A stretch of DNA of 64,000 nucleotides, taken from assembly GCF_002163855.1 (NCBI RefSeq), contig NZ_CP019332.1:285213-349212 (forward strand). Direction: 5' to 3'. Made by a program: the position numbers and the translations under genes. The notes beneath the pieces were generated by a model, which ran no database searches, was not told the origin of the DNA, and saw nothing but the letters and a program-made list of their open reading frames with translations. Positions 15,286-24,672 of this stretch are shown piece after piece. This DNA is from Winogradskyella sp. PC-19. GTDB lineage: Bacteria > Bacteroidota > Bacteroidia > Flavobacteriales > Flavobacteriaceae. Numbering within the stretch: position 1 is the stretch's first letter; every line of letters starts with the position of its first letter.

Positions 15286-18200
15286 ATGCTAAATAAAAGC
15301 ATCAAATTTTTAATAGAAAATAAACTCGTAGCAGTTTTATTATTAGTTCTCTTTATAGGTTGGGGAACAGTCAACGCACCTTTCAATTGGGATACAGGAT
15401 TCTTACCAAGCAATCCTGTTGCTGTAGATGCCATACCAGATATAGGTGAAAATCAACAAATCGTTTTTACCAAATGGGATGGTCGCTCACCACAAGATAT
15501 AGAAGACCAAATAACGTATCCATTAACCACATCCTTGTTAGGGATTCCTGGAGTAAAAACCATTCGTAGTTCCTCTATGTTCGGCTTTTCAAGTATCTAT
15601 ATCATTTTTGAAGAAGACATAGAATTTTACTGGAGTAGAAGTCGTATTCTCGAAAAACTTAATTCCTTACCAAGTGGTTTATTACCCGAAGGTGTTAATC
15701 CTGCATTGGGTCCAGATGCCACAGGATTAGGACAAATATTTTGGTACACGCTTGAAGGTCGTGATGAAAACGGTAATGTAACTGGTGGTTGGGATTTACA
15801 GGAATTACGAAGTATTCAGGATTACTATGTAAAGTATGCGTTGTCCTCTGCAAGTGGTGTTTCAGAGGTTGCTTCTATTGGTGGCTATGTTCAAGAATAT
15901 CAAGTGGATGTAAATCCAGAACTAATGCGTCAATATAATATTGGATTGCATCACGTTGTAAAAGCGGTTAAGGAAAGCAATAAAGATATTGGTGCACAAA
16001 CTTTGGAAATTAACCAAGCCGAATATTTAGTGCGTGGTTTGGGTTATGTAAAATCCATTGCAGACATCGAAAATGCAGTCGTCACTTCAGAAGACTATAC
16101 AGCAATAAAAATCAAAGATATTGGAAAAGTCTCTTTAGGTCCTGCAACTCGACGTGGATTATTAGATAAAGAAGGTGCTGAAGTTGTTGGTGCTGTTGTT
16201 GTGGCTCGTTATGGTGCAAACCCGATGGAAGTAATCAATAACGTAAAGGAAAAAATTAATGAATTAAGTGCAGGATTACCTTCAAAAGTATTAGCGGATG
16301 GTAGAACGTCCCAAGTAACCATAATCCCTTTTTATGATAGAACTGAACTGATACAAGAAACTTTAGGTACACTCAATGAGGCATTGACTTTAGAAATTCT
16401 AATAACCATTCTGGTCATAATCATTATGGTGTTTAATCTTCGAGCTTCAGTACTAATTTCTGGACTACTGCCAGTAGCAGTTTTAATGGTATTTATAGCG
16501 ATGAAACTCTTTGGTGTCGATGCCAATATAGTTGCCCTATCAGGTATTGCTATTGCCATTGGTACTATGGTCGATGTTGGTGTCATACTATCAGAAAATA
16601 TCATTCGACATTTAGATGAAGATGATGGCACACAATCCATTAATACGGTAGTTTACAATGCTACAGCCGAAGTTTCTGGTGCAATTGTAACCGCAGTAAT
16701 GACCACAATTATCAGTTTCATTCCTGTATTTACGATGATTGGAGCAGAAGGAAAACTGTTTAGACCATTAGCATTCACAAAAACTTTTGCATTAACAGCA
16801 TCCATTATTGTAGCGTTATTTTTGATTCCACCGTTTGCTGCATTCTTATTCCGAAAGAAAAACATTAAAAACACTTTTAAATATGTTTTAAATGGTGTTT
16901 TAATAGCGTTAGGTATCGCTGCAATTATCTATGGGTATTGGTTAGGTTTGATATTAATAGCTTTTGGAATTACAGCACTTCTCAACCATCAAAATAAGAT
17001 AACGGACAAACAAGCTAACCTTATTAATATTATTATTTCAGCATCAGCAATCGTATTCTTGTTAGCTGAATATTGGAGACCATTAGGCGTTGATAAAAGC
17101 ATTTTCTGGAACCTCATTTTTGTTAGTGTTATTTGCTTTGGTTTATTGGGTGTTTTCTCATTATTCATCAAATATTACACACGCATTTTAAGGTGGTGTT
17201 TAGATAATAAGCTACTCTTTTTGTCTGCCCCAACAGCAATTGTAATTGCAGGTTTTTTCATTATGAAAAACACAGGTAAAGAGTTTATGCCATCATTAAA
17301 TGAAGGCTCATTTCTACTAATGCCAACCTCGATGCCTCATTCTGGAGTAGAAGAAAACAAAAGGGTTTTACAGCAACTAGATATGGCAGTAGCAAGTATT
17401 CCAGAGATTGAAACAGTAGTTGGTAAAGCAGGTCGTACAGAATCAGCTTTAGACCCAGCACCATTATCAATGTATGAAAATATTATTCAGTACAAACCAG
17501 AATATATGCTGAATGAAAACGGAGTACGCCAACGTTACAAAGTAAATGATGATGGCTTATTTGAGTTGAAAAATGGGCGTTTGGTTTCTAATCCTAATAA
17601 TTCCGAAAACGTCATTTTTAGCACTATAAAAAGGTCTCAATTAATTGAAGATGATGATGGCGAGTACTATCGTAACTGGCGACCAGAAATTGAATCACCA
17701 GACGATATTTGGAATGAAATCGTAAGAGTTACAAAATTACCAGGTGTTACATCTGCACCAAAATTACAGCCTATTGAAACTCGATTAGTAATGCTGCAAA
17801 CAGGAATGCGAGCACCAATGGGTATCAAGGTAAAAGGTCAAGATTTAAAACAAATTGAAGCGTTTGGTGTGCAGTTAGAGGATATTTTGAAACAAGCTGA
17901 AGGTGTAAAAGATGAAGCTGTTTTTGCAGACCGTATCGTAGGGAAACCCTATTTGTTAATTGATATTGATAGAGAAAAAATTGCACGTTATGGTATTTCA
18001 ATACAAGATGTACAAGATGTACTTAAAGTTGCAGTTGGCGGAATGGTATTAACCCAAACCGTTGAAGGTAGAGAGCGTTATGGTGTACGTGTTCGATACC
18101 CAAGAGAGTTAAGAGCTAATCCAACCGACTTAAAACAGATTTATGTACCAGTAGAAAAAGGCAGTCCAGTTCCTTTAAGCGAATTGGCAACAATAAAATA

Positions 18201-18993
18201 TGAACAAGGTCCACAAGTAATTAAAAGTGAAGACACCTTTTTAGTAGGCTATGTATTATTTGATAAAATGGATGGTTTCGCAGAAGTAAGTGTTGTAGAA
18301 AATGCACAAGCCTTAATTCAAGAAAAAATAGATAATGGCGAATTAGTAGTACCAAAAGGTATTAATTATCAATTCACAGGAACATACGAAAATCAGTTGC
18401 GAGCCGAAAAAACCTTGTCGGTTGTTGTGCCTTTAGCATTAGCAATTATTTTCTTAATTCTGTATTTCCAATTCCGTTCTGTAGGTACATCATTAATGGT
18501 ATTTACAGGTATTGCAGTAGCATTTGCAGGCGGATTTCTAATGATATGGCTCTATGGTCAAGATTGGTTTTTAAACTTCAATTTCTTTGGCGAAAATCTA
18601 CGTGATTTATTTCAGATGCATCCTATTAATTTAAGTGTTGCAGTTTGGGTGGGCTTTATTGCTCTTTTCGGAATTGCAACGGATGATGGTGTAGTTATGG
18701 CAACGTATTTAACGCAAACTTTCAATAGAAACACACCAGATAATAAAAAGGAAGTAAGAACATCTGTTGTAGAAGCAGGAGAAAAACGTATCAGACCTTG
18801 CTTAATGACAACAGCTACAACCATATTAGCATTATTACCAGTATTAACATCAACAGGACGTGGTAGCGATATTATGATTCCTATGGCAATACCAAGTTTT
18901 GGTGGAATGCTTATAGCCTTAATAACCTTATTTGTAGTACCAGTATTATATAGCTGGAAAGCCGAAGTTCAACTTAAAAGAACTGTAAAATGA
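15286..18993 (+). CDS. cusA: CusA/CzcA-type heavy-metal RND efflux pump
   Basis: 1235-aa inner-membrane proton/metal antiporter that drives metal from periplasm or cytoplasm through the CusB-TolC assembly. RND features seen: DIGENQQIVFTKWDGRSPQDIE start region, GIAIAIGTMVDVGVILSENI (TM4), and FGIATDDGVVMATYL (TM10). It is roughly 190 residues longer than CusA of Escherichia coli. One insert of extra membrane segments is near 520-640 and a charged one near 745-810. Overlaps tolC by four bases. Copper, silver, zinc or cobalt specificity is not decided. Confidence 0.93.
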   Translation: MLNKSIKFLIENKLVAVLLLVLFIGWGTVNAPFNWDTGFLPSNPVAVDAIPDIGENQQIVFTKWDGRSPQDIEDQITYPLTTSLLGIPGVKTIRSSSMFGFSSIYIIFEEDIEFYWSRSRILEKLNSLPSGLLPEGVNPALGPDATGLGQIFWYTLEGRDENGNVTGGWDLQELRSIQDYYVKYALSSASGVSEVASIGGYVQEYQVDVNPELMRQYNIGLHHVVKAVKESNKDIGAQTLEINQAEYLVRGLGYVKSIADIENAVVTSEDYTAIKIKDIGKVSLGPATRRGLLDKEGAEVVGAVVVARYGANPMEVINNVKEKINELSAGLPSKVLADGRTSQVTIIPFYDRTELIQETLGTLNEALTLEILITILVIIIMVFNLRASVLISGLLPVAVLMVFIAMKLFGVDANIVALSGIAIAIGTMVDVGVILSENIIRHLDEDDGTQSINTVVYNATAEVSGAIVTAVMTTIISFIPVFTMIGAEGKLFRPLAFTKTFALTASIIVALFLIPPFAAFLFRKKNIKNTFKYVLNGVLIALGIAAIIYGYWLGLILIAFGITALLNHQNKITDKQANLINIIISASAIVFLLAEYWRPLGVDKSIFWNLIFVSVICFGLLGVFSLFIKYYTRILRWCLDNKLLFLSAPTAIVIAGFFIMKNTGKEFMPSLNEGSFLLMPTSMPHSGVEENKRVLQQLDMAVASIPEIETVVGKAGRTESALDPAPLSMYENIIQYKPEYMLNENGVRQRYKVNDDGLFELKNGRLVSNPNNSENVIFSTIKRSQLIEDDDGEYYRNWRPEIESPDDIWNEIVRVTKLPGVTSAPKLQPIETRLVMLQTGMRAPMGIKVKGQDLKQIEAFGVQLEDILKQAEGVKDEAVFADRIVGKPYLLIDIDREKIARYGISIQDVQDVLKVAVGGMVLTQTVEGRERYGVRVRYPRELRANPTDLKQIYVPVEKGSPVPLSELATIKYEQGPQVIKSEDTFLVGYVLFDKMDGFAEVSVVENAQALIQEKIDNGELVVPKGINYQFTGTYENQLRAEKTLSVVVPLALAIIFLILYFQFRSVGTSLMVFTGIAVAFAGGFLMIWLYGQDWFLNFNFFGENLRDLFQMHPINLSVAVWVGFIALFGIATDDGVVMATYLTQTFNRNTPDNKKEVRTSVVEAGEKRIRPCLMTTATTILALLPVLTSTGRGSDIMIPMAIPSFGGMLIALITLFVVPVLYSWKAEVQLKRTVK

Positions 18994-20225
18994 AACACAT
19001 AAAATCACACATAAAAACAGTCTTTTTTCTTTGTTCGTTATTCTTTGTTCTCAAAGGAAATGCACAACAATTAGAAGTACTCATAGATGAAGCCTTAACA
19101 AACAATCCAGAAATTCAAAAGTTTGAGTTACAATACAAAAGAGCTTCTGAAAAAGTGAATGAAGTCAATACCATTCCGAACACCGAATTTGGAGTTGGTT
19201 ACTTTGTAAGTGAACCGGAAACCAGAACAGGTGCACAACGCTTTAAAGTATCTGCTAAACAAATGTTACCGTGGTTCGGAACCATTACATCGAGAGAAAA
19301 TTATGTGAGTTCATTGGCAGATGCTAAATACGAGGACATTGTTATCGCAAAGCGAAAACTAATGGCTTCGGTATCACAATCCTATTATAATCTATACGCG
19401 AACAAAGCAAAGCAAGAGGTCTTAACTGAAAACATTAAACTATTAGAAACTTATGAGACGTTGGCATTAACTTCTGTTGAGGTTGGTAAAGCATCCGCAG
19501 TAGATGTGTTGCGATTGCAAATGCGTCAAAACGAAATGCAACAATTAAAAGATGTATTGCAACAACAATTTTTAGCAGAACAAACCAAATTCAATAATCT
19601 ATTGAATAGAGATAATGATGTTACCGTGAATGTGGTAGATAGTGTAATGATACCTTCTGAAGACTTTGATATTACTTCTGAAAATTTAGCATTACATCCT
19701 GAATTACTAAAATATGATAAGCTCTATCAATCCATAGAGCAATCAGAATTATTAAATCAAAAAGAAAGCAGTCCAATGATTGGTTTTGGATTAGATTATA
19801 TCAATGTTTCAGAAAGGCCAAATATGGATTTCAGCGATAACGGAAAGGATATTGTAATGCCAATGGTTTCGGTGTCAATCCCAATCTTCAATAAGAAATA
19901 TAAATCCCAAACCAAACAAAACGAGTTAGAACAGCAAGAAATAACAGTTCAAAAGCAGGAACGATTAAACACTTTGGAAACACTTTTAAGCAAGGCGATT
20001 AATGAGCGTATTTCTGCAAGAATAAGTTATACTACTCAAACTAAAAACCTAAAACAAGCAAAAGATGCAGAAGATATTTTAATCAAAAGCTATGAAACAG
20101 GAACGATTGATTTTAATGATGTTTTAGACATTCAAGAGTTACAGCTAAAGTTTCAAATGAACCAAATAGAATCTGTGAAGACCTACTTTGTACAAACTAC
20201 TATAATTAATTATTTAACTAATTAA
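18990..20225 (+). CDS. TolC-family outer-membrane efflux protein (CusC-like)
   Basis: 411 aa with signal peptide (VFFLCSLFFVLKGNAQQ). Long heptad-rich helices typical of the TolC tunnel are seen at about 55-190 and 260-390 (LLETYETLALTSVEVGKASA; DAEDILIKSYETGTIDFND). It forms the outer-membrane exit duct for the CusA-CusB pump. Its ATG overlaps the end of cusA, and the next gene starts three bases after its stop, so expression is coupled. Assignment rests on helix pattern and operon position. Confidence 0.88.
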   Translation: MKHIKSHIKTVFFLCSLFFVLKGNAQQLEVLIDEALTNNPEIQKFELQYKRASEKVNEVNTIPNTEFGVGYFVSEPETRTGAQRFKVSAKQMLPWFGTITSRENYVSSLADAKYEDIVIAKRKLMASVSQSYYNLYANKAKQEVLTENIKLLETYETLALTSVEVGKASAVDVLRLQMRQNEMQQLKDVLQQQFLAEQTKFNNLLNRDNDVTVNVVDSVMIPSEDFDITSENLALHPELLKYDKLYQSIEQSELLNQKESSPMIGFGLDYINVSERPNMDFSDNGKDIVMPMVSVSIPIFNKKYKSQTKQNELEQQEITVQKQERLNTLETLLSKAINERISARISYTTQTKNLKQAKDAEDILIKSYETGTIDFNDVLDIQELQLKFQMNQIESVKTYFVQTTIINYLTN

Positions 20226-20228
20226 ACT

Positions 20229-20954
20229 ATGAATAAATCAACATATATAATCGTATTGGTAATAATGGTAATTGCTTTTACCTCTTGCCAAAACACACAC
20301 AAAAAAGAAGTCTCAATATTAGTAAAACATTCGGGAGCTTTAAGAACAATAATGTCTGGTAACATTCAACCCGTAATTAGTTTAGATACACTTTCAAAAA
20401 AGAAACATCTATATGCTCTTGGTGCTGTAGATAATCTCAAAGGTGAAATACAAATATTTGATAGTAAACCGAGCAACAGCTTTGTGATTGATAGTAGCTT
20501 GCAAATTAAAGATTCTTATAGTCTAAAAGCGTCTTTATTAGTATATGCTGAAGTGGAAGAATGGGATACTTTTCAAATCGAGAATAGTAAGACAAAAAGT
20601 GATTTAGAAGAACAAATTTTTGAACTCGCCACAAATAGTGGAATCAATACTGAAGAACCATTTCCTTTCTTATTAGAAGGTATAATCGCCTCTGTGGATT
20701 GGCACGTCATAAATTGGAAAGATGGTGATACTATCCACAACCATAAAAAGCATAAGGAATCTGGTTTAAATGGAACTTTAGCAAATAGAAGAGTTCAAAT
20801 TATAGGCTTCTATTCCACAAAGCATAAAGCAGTTTTCACTCATCATACTACCAATATGCATATGCATTTTAAAACTGATGATAATGCTATTGCTGGTCAT
20901 ATTGATGATTTATCATTTAATCAAACAGTAACATTAAAGCTACCAAAAAAATGA
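20229..20954 (+). CDS. Acetolactate-decarboxylase-like lipoprotein
   Basis: 241 aa with a lipoprotein signal (VIAFTSC, cysteine about 20). The body has the fold signature of alpha-acetolactate decarboxylase: LKGEIQIFDSKPS near the start, GTLANRRVQIIGFYS and NMHMHFKTDDNAIAGHIDD. The spacing H-x-H-x11-H matches the zinc ligands of AlsD. The family enzyme makes acetoin in the cytosol, but this copy is exported and lies in a metal-efflux operon, and its zinc-binding site could have been reused for metal handling. Stop overlaps the next ATG by four bases. Enzyme activity is not supported by context. Confidence 0.72.
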   Translation: MNKSTYIIVLVIMVIAFTSCQNTHKKEVSILVKHSGALRTIMSGNIQPVISLDTLSKKKHLYALGAVDNLKGEIQIFDSKPSNSFVIDSSLQIKDSYSLKASLLVYAEVEEWDTFQIENSKTKSDLEEQIFELATNSGINTEEPFPFLLEGIIASVDWHVINWKDGDTIHNHKKHKESGLNGTLANRRVQIIGFYSTKHKAVFTHHTTNMHMHFKTDDNAIAGHIDDLSFNQTVTLKLPKK

Positions 20955-21682
20955 AACATATATATAAAATAAAAGGAATGACCTGTGGCAGTTGTAAAGC
21001 ATCTGTAGAAAACAGTTTAAGAGATATAGATGATGTTTCCGATGTCGAAGTTAATCTTGAAAATCAAGAAGCAACAATAACTATGGATAAACATATTGAT
21101 ATTGTAGAACTTCAAAAGTCTTTAGCATCGAAATATACCATAACTCAAAAAGAAATAAAGAATGTTTTTACGTCTACGCAATCTTCAAGTTTTGAGATTG
21201 AAGAAGAAAAAAGCAAATTACAACAACTTAAACCACTATTACTCATCATCTTCTATATAGCGTCAGCAAGCGTATTGTTAAATTATAAAAATTGGAGTTG
21301 GAGCGAGTTTATGCTGGAGTTTATGGGCTTATTCTACATCGTTTTTAGTTTTTTCAAGATGTTAGATTTAAAAGGTTTTCCAGAATCCTTTCGTATGTAC
21401 GACCCTTTAGCTAAACGTGTTCCTTTTTATGGGAAAGTTTATCCATTTATTGAAACAGCTTTAGGACTGATGTTTTTAATGCGGTTTGAAATTAATATAG
21501 CTTTAATAATTACACTAATAGTATTAGGGATAACAACAATTGGAGTAACAAAAACATTATTGGACAAAAAATCAATACGATGTGCGTGTTTAGGTACTGC
21601 TTTAAAATTACCTATGACAGAAGCCACTTTTATTGAAAATGCTATTATGATTGTAATGGCGACATTAATGCTTATAAATTAA
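20951..21682 (+). CDS. HMA domain fused to MauE-like membrane protein
   Basis: 243 aa. Residues 1-70 are an HMA metal-binding domain with KGMTCGSCKASV. Residues 90-243 hold four or five membrane segments resembling MauE/DoxX, with a conserved FPESFRMYDPLAKR turn and a late CACLG pair. It may pass metal ions or reducing power across the membrane to the efflux pump. The protein overlaps the lipoprotein gene before it by four bases and precedes the PepSY gene by six. Function unproven. Confidence 0.78.
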   Translation: MKHIYKIKGMTCGSCKASVENSLRDIDDVSDVEVNLENQEATITMDKHIDIVELQKSLASKYTITQKEIKNVFTSTQSSSFEIEEEKSKLQQLKPLLLIIFYIASASVLLNYKNWSWSEFMLEFMGLFYIVFSFFKMLDLKGFPESFRMYDPLAKRVPFYGKVYPFIETALGLMFLMRFEINIALIITLIVLGITTIGVTKTLLDKKSIRCACLGTALKLPMTEATFIENAIMIVMATLMLIN

Positions 21683-21688
21683 ATTGTT

Positions 21689-22396
21689 ATGGTAAATAGA
21701 CATACGGCGTTAAAAATTAGAAAAACCCACAGGTATTTGGGTCTCTTTTTAGGGATTCAATTCCTGTTTTGGACTATTAGTGGTTTATACTTTAGTTGGA
21801 CGAACATCGATGAAATACACGGAGACCAATTTAAAAACTTGGAGTATCAACCCAAAGCATTTAATAGTTTAATAAGTCCTTCAGAAATGGATGTTTCAAA
21901 TGGAATAAAGACTATTGAATTAAGAGATATTGATAATGCACCGTACTATTGGATAAATAAAGAGCAATTGTATAATGCTTTAGATGGAATGCCAAAAAAT
22001 AGTATTACGCAGGATGAGGCACTCTATATTGCCAAAAACCATATGAAAAGTGGTTTAGAGGTAGAATCTGTTGAGCAAATTACTGAAACTGGAAAACACC
22101 ACGAGTATCGAGAAAAACTACTACCTGCTTATGTTATCTCATATAAAACAGATGAAGCACTAAAAGCATACGTTTCTGTAAGCGACGGAAAATTTCAAAC
22201 CGTAAGACATCGTTCTTGGCGTTGGTTTGATTTTCTTTGGATGACACATACTATGGACTATGAAGGCAGAGACAATTTTAATACCATTGTTTTGAGAGCA
22301 TTTTCACTTTTAGGATTGATAACCGTTTTAAGTGGGTTTTTGTTGTGGTACACCTCGTCACCTTCAATTAAGAAATTATTAAAACGAAAAAAATAA
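21689..22396 (+). CDS. PepSY-associated membrane protein
   Basis: 235 aa. An N-terminal membrane helix (KTHRYLGLFLGIQFLFWTISGLYFSW, about 12-37), a periplasmic PepSY-like middle (ITQDEALYIAKNHM and YVSVSDGKFQTVRHRSWRW) and a C-terminal helix (FSLLGLITVLSGFLLWY). This layout is common for small PepSY-TM proteins next to siderophore or copper genes, some of which act in ferric or cupric reduction. Histidines H14 and the RHRSWRW segment could hold haem, but that is inference. Four bases from cusB. Confidence 0.82.
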   Translation: MVNRHTALKIRKTHRYLGLFLGIQFLFWTISGLYFSWTNIDEIHGDQFKNLEYQPKAFNSLISPSEMDVSNGIKTIELRDIDNAPYYWINKEQLYNALDGMPKNSITQDEALYIAKNHMKSGLEVESVEQITETGKHHEYREKLLPAYVISYKTDEALKAYVSVSDGKFQTVRHRSWRWFDFLWMTHTMDYEGRDNFNTIVLRAFSLLGLITVLSGFLLWYTSSPSIKKLLKRKK

Positions 22397-22400
22397 AGAA

Positions 22401-24173
22401 ATGAAAAAATATATAGTTTATCTCGGAATATTAGCTGTAGGTCTACTTTTAGGGTGGATACTGTTTGGTGGCTCATCAAAAGAAGATACAGACCATAATC
22501 ACGATGCAGTTACAGAAACCAATCAAATGTGGACCTGTTCAATGCATCCACAGATTATGCAACCAGCAGCAGGAGATTGCCCCATTTGTGGTATGGATTT
22601 AATTCCTGCAGAAAGCGGAAGTGATGGTTTATTAGCAGGCCAATTTAAGCTTACAGAAAACGCTATGGCTTTGGCTAATATTCAAACAACTGTTGTCGGT
22701 AAAGGCAATGCAGAAGGCAATACCATTAAACTATCTGGTAAGATTGCCGAAAATGAAGAAGCCAATGCGGTACAGGTAAGTTACTTTTCAGGTAGAATTG
22801 AACATTTGAATGTGAGTTTTACAGGCGAAGAAGTTCATAAAGGTCAGTTATTAGCAACCATTTATTCGCCAGAACTCTATGCAGCGCAACAAGAATTGAT
22901 TACAGCAGCATCTTTAAAAGAATCACAACCAGCTTTATACAAAGCGGTTCGTAATAAATTGAAGTTATGGAAGCTCTCTGAAAATCAAATCAATCAGATT
23001 GAAGAAACCCAAAAAGTGAAAGAAAACTTTCCTGTGTATGCAACCGTTTCAGGAACAGTTACCGAAAAATTAGTAGAGCAAGGCGATTTCATAAAACAAG
23101 GTCAACCGTTATTGAAGATTGCCAATCTCAACACGGTTTGGGCAAATTTTGATGTCTATGAAAACCAGATAGAGTTATTTAAAAAAGGTCAAGAAGTTTC
23201 TGTATCTACCAATGCAAATGCAAATAAGGTATTTAAAGGAAAAGTCGATTTCATAGACCCAATTTTGAACAGTAAAACAAGAACAATAACCTTACGTGTA
23301 GTTCTAAATAATAAAGATGATGTATTTAAACCAGGAATGTTTGTGTCTGCAAATATTGATAGTGTTAAGAATGAAAATAAAGAAATCTTATCGATTCCTG
23401 CATCTGCTGTGTTATGGACTGGAGAACGCTCTGTGGTTTACTTAAAAACAAATCCAGACCAAACCGTTTTTGAAATGCAAGAAGTAGTTTTAGGTAATCA
23501 AATAGGTAATGAATATGAAGTTTTAGAAGGTTTATTAGTTGGAAATGAAATAGTGACTAACGGAACATTTACAGTTGATGCAGCTGCACAATTACAAGGC
23601 AAAAAATCTATGATGAATAAAGATGGTGGTAAAGTAATGACTGGACACGAAGGACATTTAGGTATGGATAACAATGCATCCAACAAACAAACTGACCATA
23701 CCAATATGAATGAGCGTTTGGAAGTATCAGAGAAATTTCAACAACAGTTAAATAGTGTTTACAATGAATATATCAATTTAAAAGATGCTTTAGTAAAAGA
23801 AGATTCAAAAAGTACTTCAACAAGCGCATCAACTTTACTAAACAATTTAACCAAAGTAAATATGAAATTGTTGTCAGATAATAAGGCGCATAACCATTGG
23901 ATGTCATTAGAAAAGGAAATAAAATCTTCAGCGACCTCAATTTCTGAAACGTCAGATATAAAACTTCAAAGAAACCATTTCAAGCATTTGTCATCACATC
24001 TAATCAATGCTGTTCAACTATTTGGTGTAAATGAAAAAGTCTATTTAGAATTTTGTCCAATGGCAGATAATAACAAGGGTGCGTTTTGGTTGAGCAAAGA
24101 AGAAAAAGTAATCAATCCATATTTTGGCGAAGCAATGCTAACCTGTGGTGAAGTAAAACAAATAATAGAATAA
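22401..24173 (+). CDS. cusB: CusB-type RND periplasmic adaptor with metal-binding domain and C-terminal DUF3347-like part
   Basis: 590 aa. Signal anchor (YIVYLGILAVGLLLGWILFGG), then a heavy-metal domain WTCSMHPQIMQPAAGDCPIC (about 45-65). The membrane-fusion barrel-sandwich and beta-barrel domains span about 90-405. A DUF3347-like helical part follows (about 430-590), which includes FCPMADNNKGAFWLS, a likely further metal site. It bridges CusA and the TolC duct and presents metal to the pump. It ends 20 bases before an HMA lipoprotein. The His-rich link KVMTGHEGHLGMDNN separates the two parts. Confidence 0.92.
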   Translation: MKKYIVYLGILAVGLLLGWILFGGSSKEDTDHNHDAVTETNQMWTCSMHPQIMQPAAGDCPICGMDLIPAESGSDGLLAGQFKLTENAMALANIQTTVVGKGNAEGNTIKLSGKIAENEEANAVQVSYFSGRIEHLNVSFTGEEVHKGQLLATIYSPELYAAQQELITAASLKESQPALYKAVRNKLKLWKLSENQINQIEETQKVKENFPVYATVSGTVTEKLVEQGDFIKQGQPLLKIANLNTVWANFDVYENQIELFKKGQEVSVSTNANANKVFKGKVDFIDPILNSKTRTITLRVVLNNKDDVFKPGMFVSANIDSVKNENKEILSIPASAVLWTGERSVVYLKTNPDQTVFEMQEVVLGNQIGNEYEVLEGLLVGNEIVTNGTFTVDAAAQLQGKKSMMNKDGGKVMTGHEGHLGMDNNASNKQTDHTNMNERLEVSEKFQQQLNSVYNEYINLKDALVKEDSKSTSTSASTLLNNLTKVNMKLLSDNKAHNHWMSLEKEIKSSATSISETSDIKLQRNHFKHLSSHLINAVQLFGVNEKVYLEFCPMADNNKGAFWLSKEEKVINPYFGEAMLTCGEVKQIIE

Positions 24174-24193
24174 TAACAATTAAATTTTAAACA

Positions 24194-24634
24194 ATGAAAA
24201 GAGTAATTTTAAGTATCGCTGTAATAGCATTATTAGGTTTAACAAGTTGTAAAAACGAAACCAAAAAAGAAACAGAAACAACGACTATAGAAATGTCAAA
24301 AGATATGGCAATGACAGAGCTGTCTTTTGGTGTGAGAGGAAATTGTGGAATGTGTAAAAACACCATCGAAAAAGCAGCTAACGGTGTTGAAGGTGTTGCA
24401 AGTGCTAATTGGGATGTCGATAAAAAGAAGATTGATGTGTCTTTTGATGATACAAAAACCGATGCAATGGCAATCCATAAAGCAATCGCAGCTTCAGGAT
24501 ATGATACCGAAAAAGTAGCAGGTGATGAAGAAGCATATGATGGTTTACCAGGTTGTTGTAAATACGACCACGAAATGATGATGAATCAATCAGGTGAAAC
24601 AAAAAGTGATGACCATTCAAATCACGACCATTAA
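24194..24634 (+). CDS. HMA-domain lipoprotein
   Basis: 146 aa with lipobox LTSC (cysteine 19). An HMA fold occupies about 42-112, with the metal motif RGNCGMCKNTIE in place of the usual MTCxxC, followed by GLPGCCKYDHEMMM and a tail SDDHSNHDH. It probably holds soft metal ions in the periplasm for the efflux system. Last gene of the efflux operon, directly followed by a terminator. Role inferred from domain and position. Confidence 0.85.
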   Translation: MKRVILSIAVIALLGLTSCKNETKKETETTTIEMSKDMAMTELSFGVRGNCGMCKNTIEKAANGVEGVASANWDVDKKKIDVSFDDTKTDAMAIHKAIAASGYDTEKVAGDEEAYDGLPGCCKYDHEMMMNQSGETKSDDHSNHDH

Positions 24635-24644
24635 GCAATAATGA

Positions 24645-24672
24645 AAGAGTCTTTTTCGGAAGGCTCTTTTTT
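24645..24672 (+). terminator. Terminator of the efflux operon
   Basis: Stem AAGAGTC / GGCTCTT with a short inner loop TTTTTCGGAA and a six-T run, ten bases after the last cargo stop codon. Confidence 0.7.
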
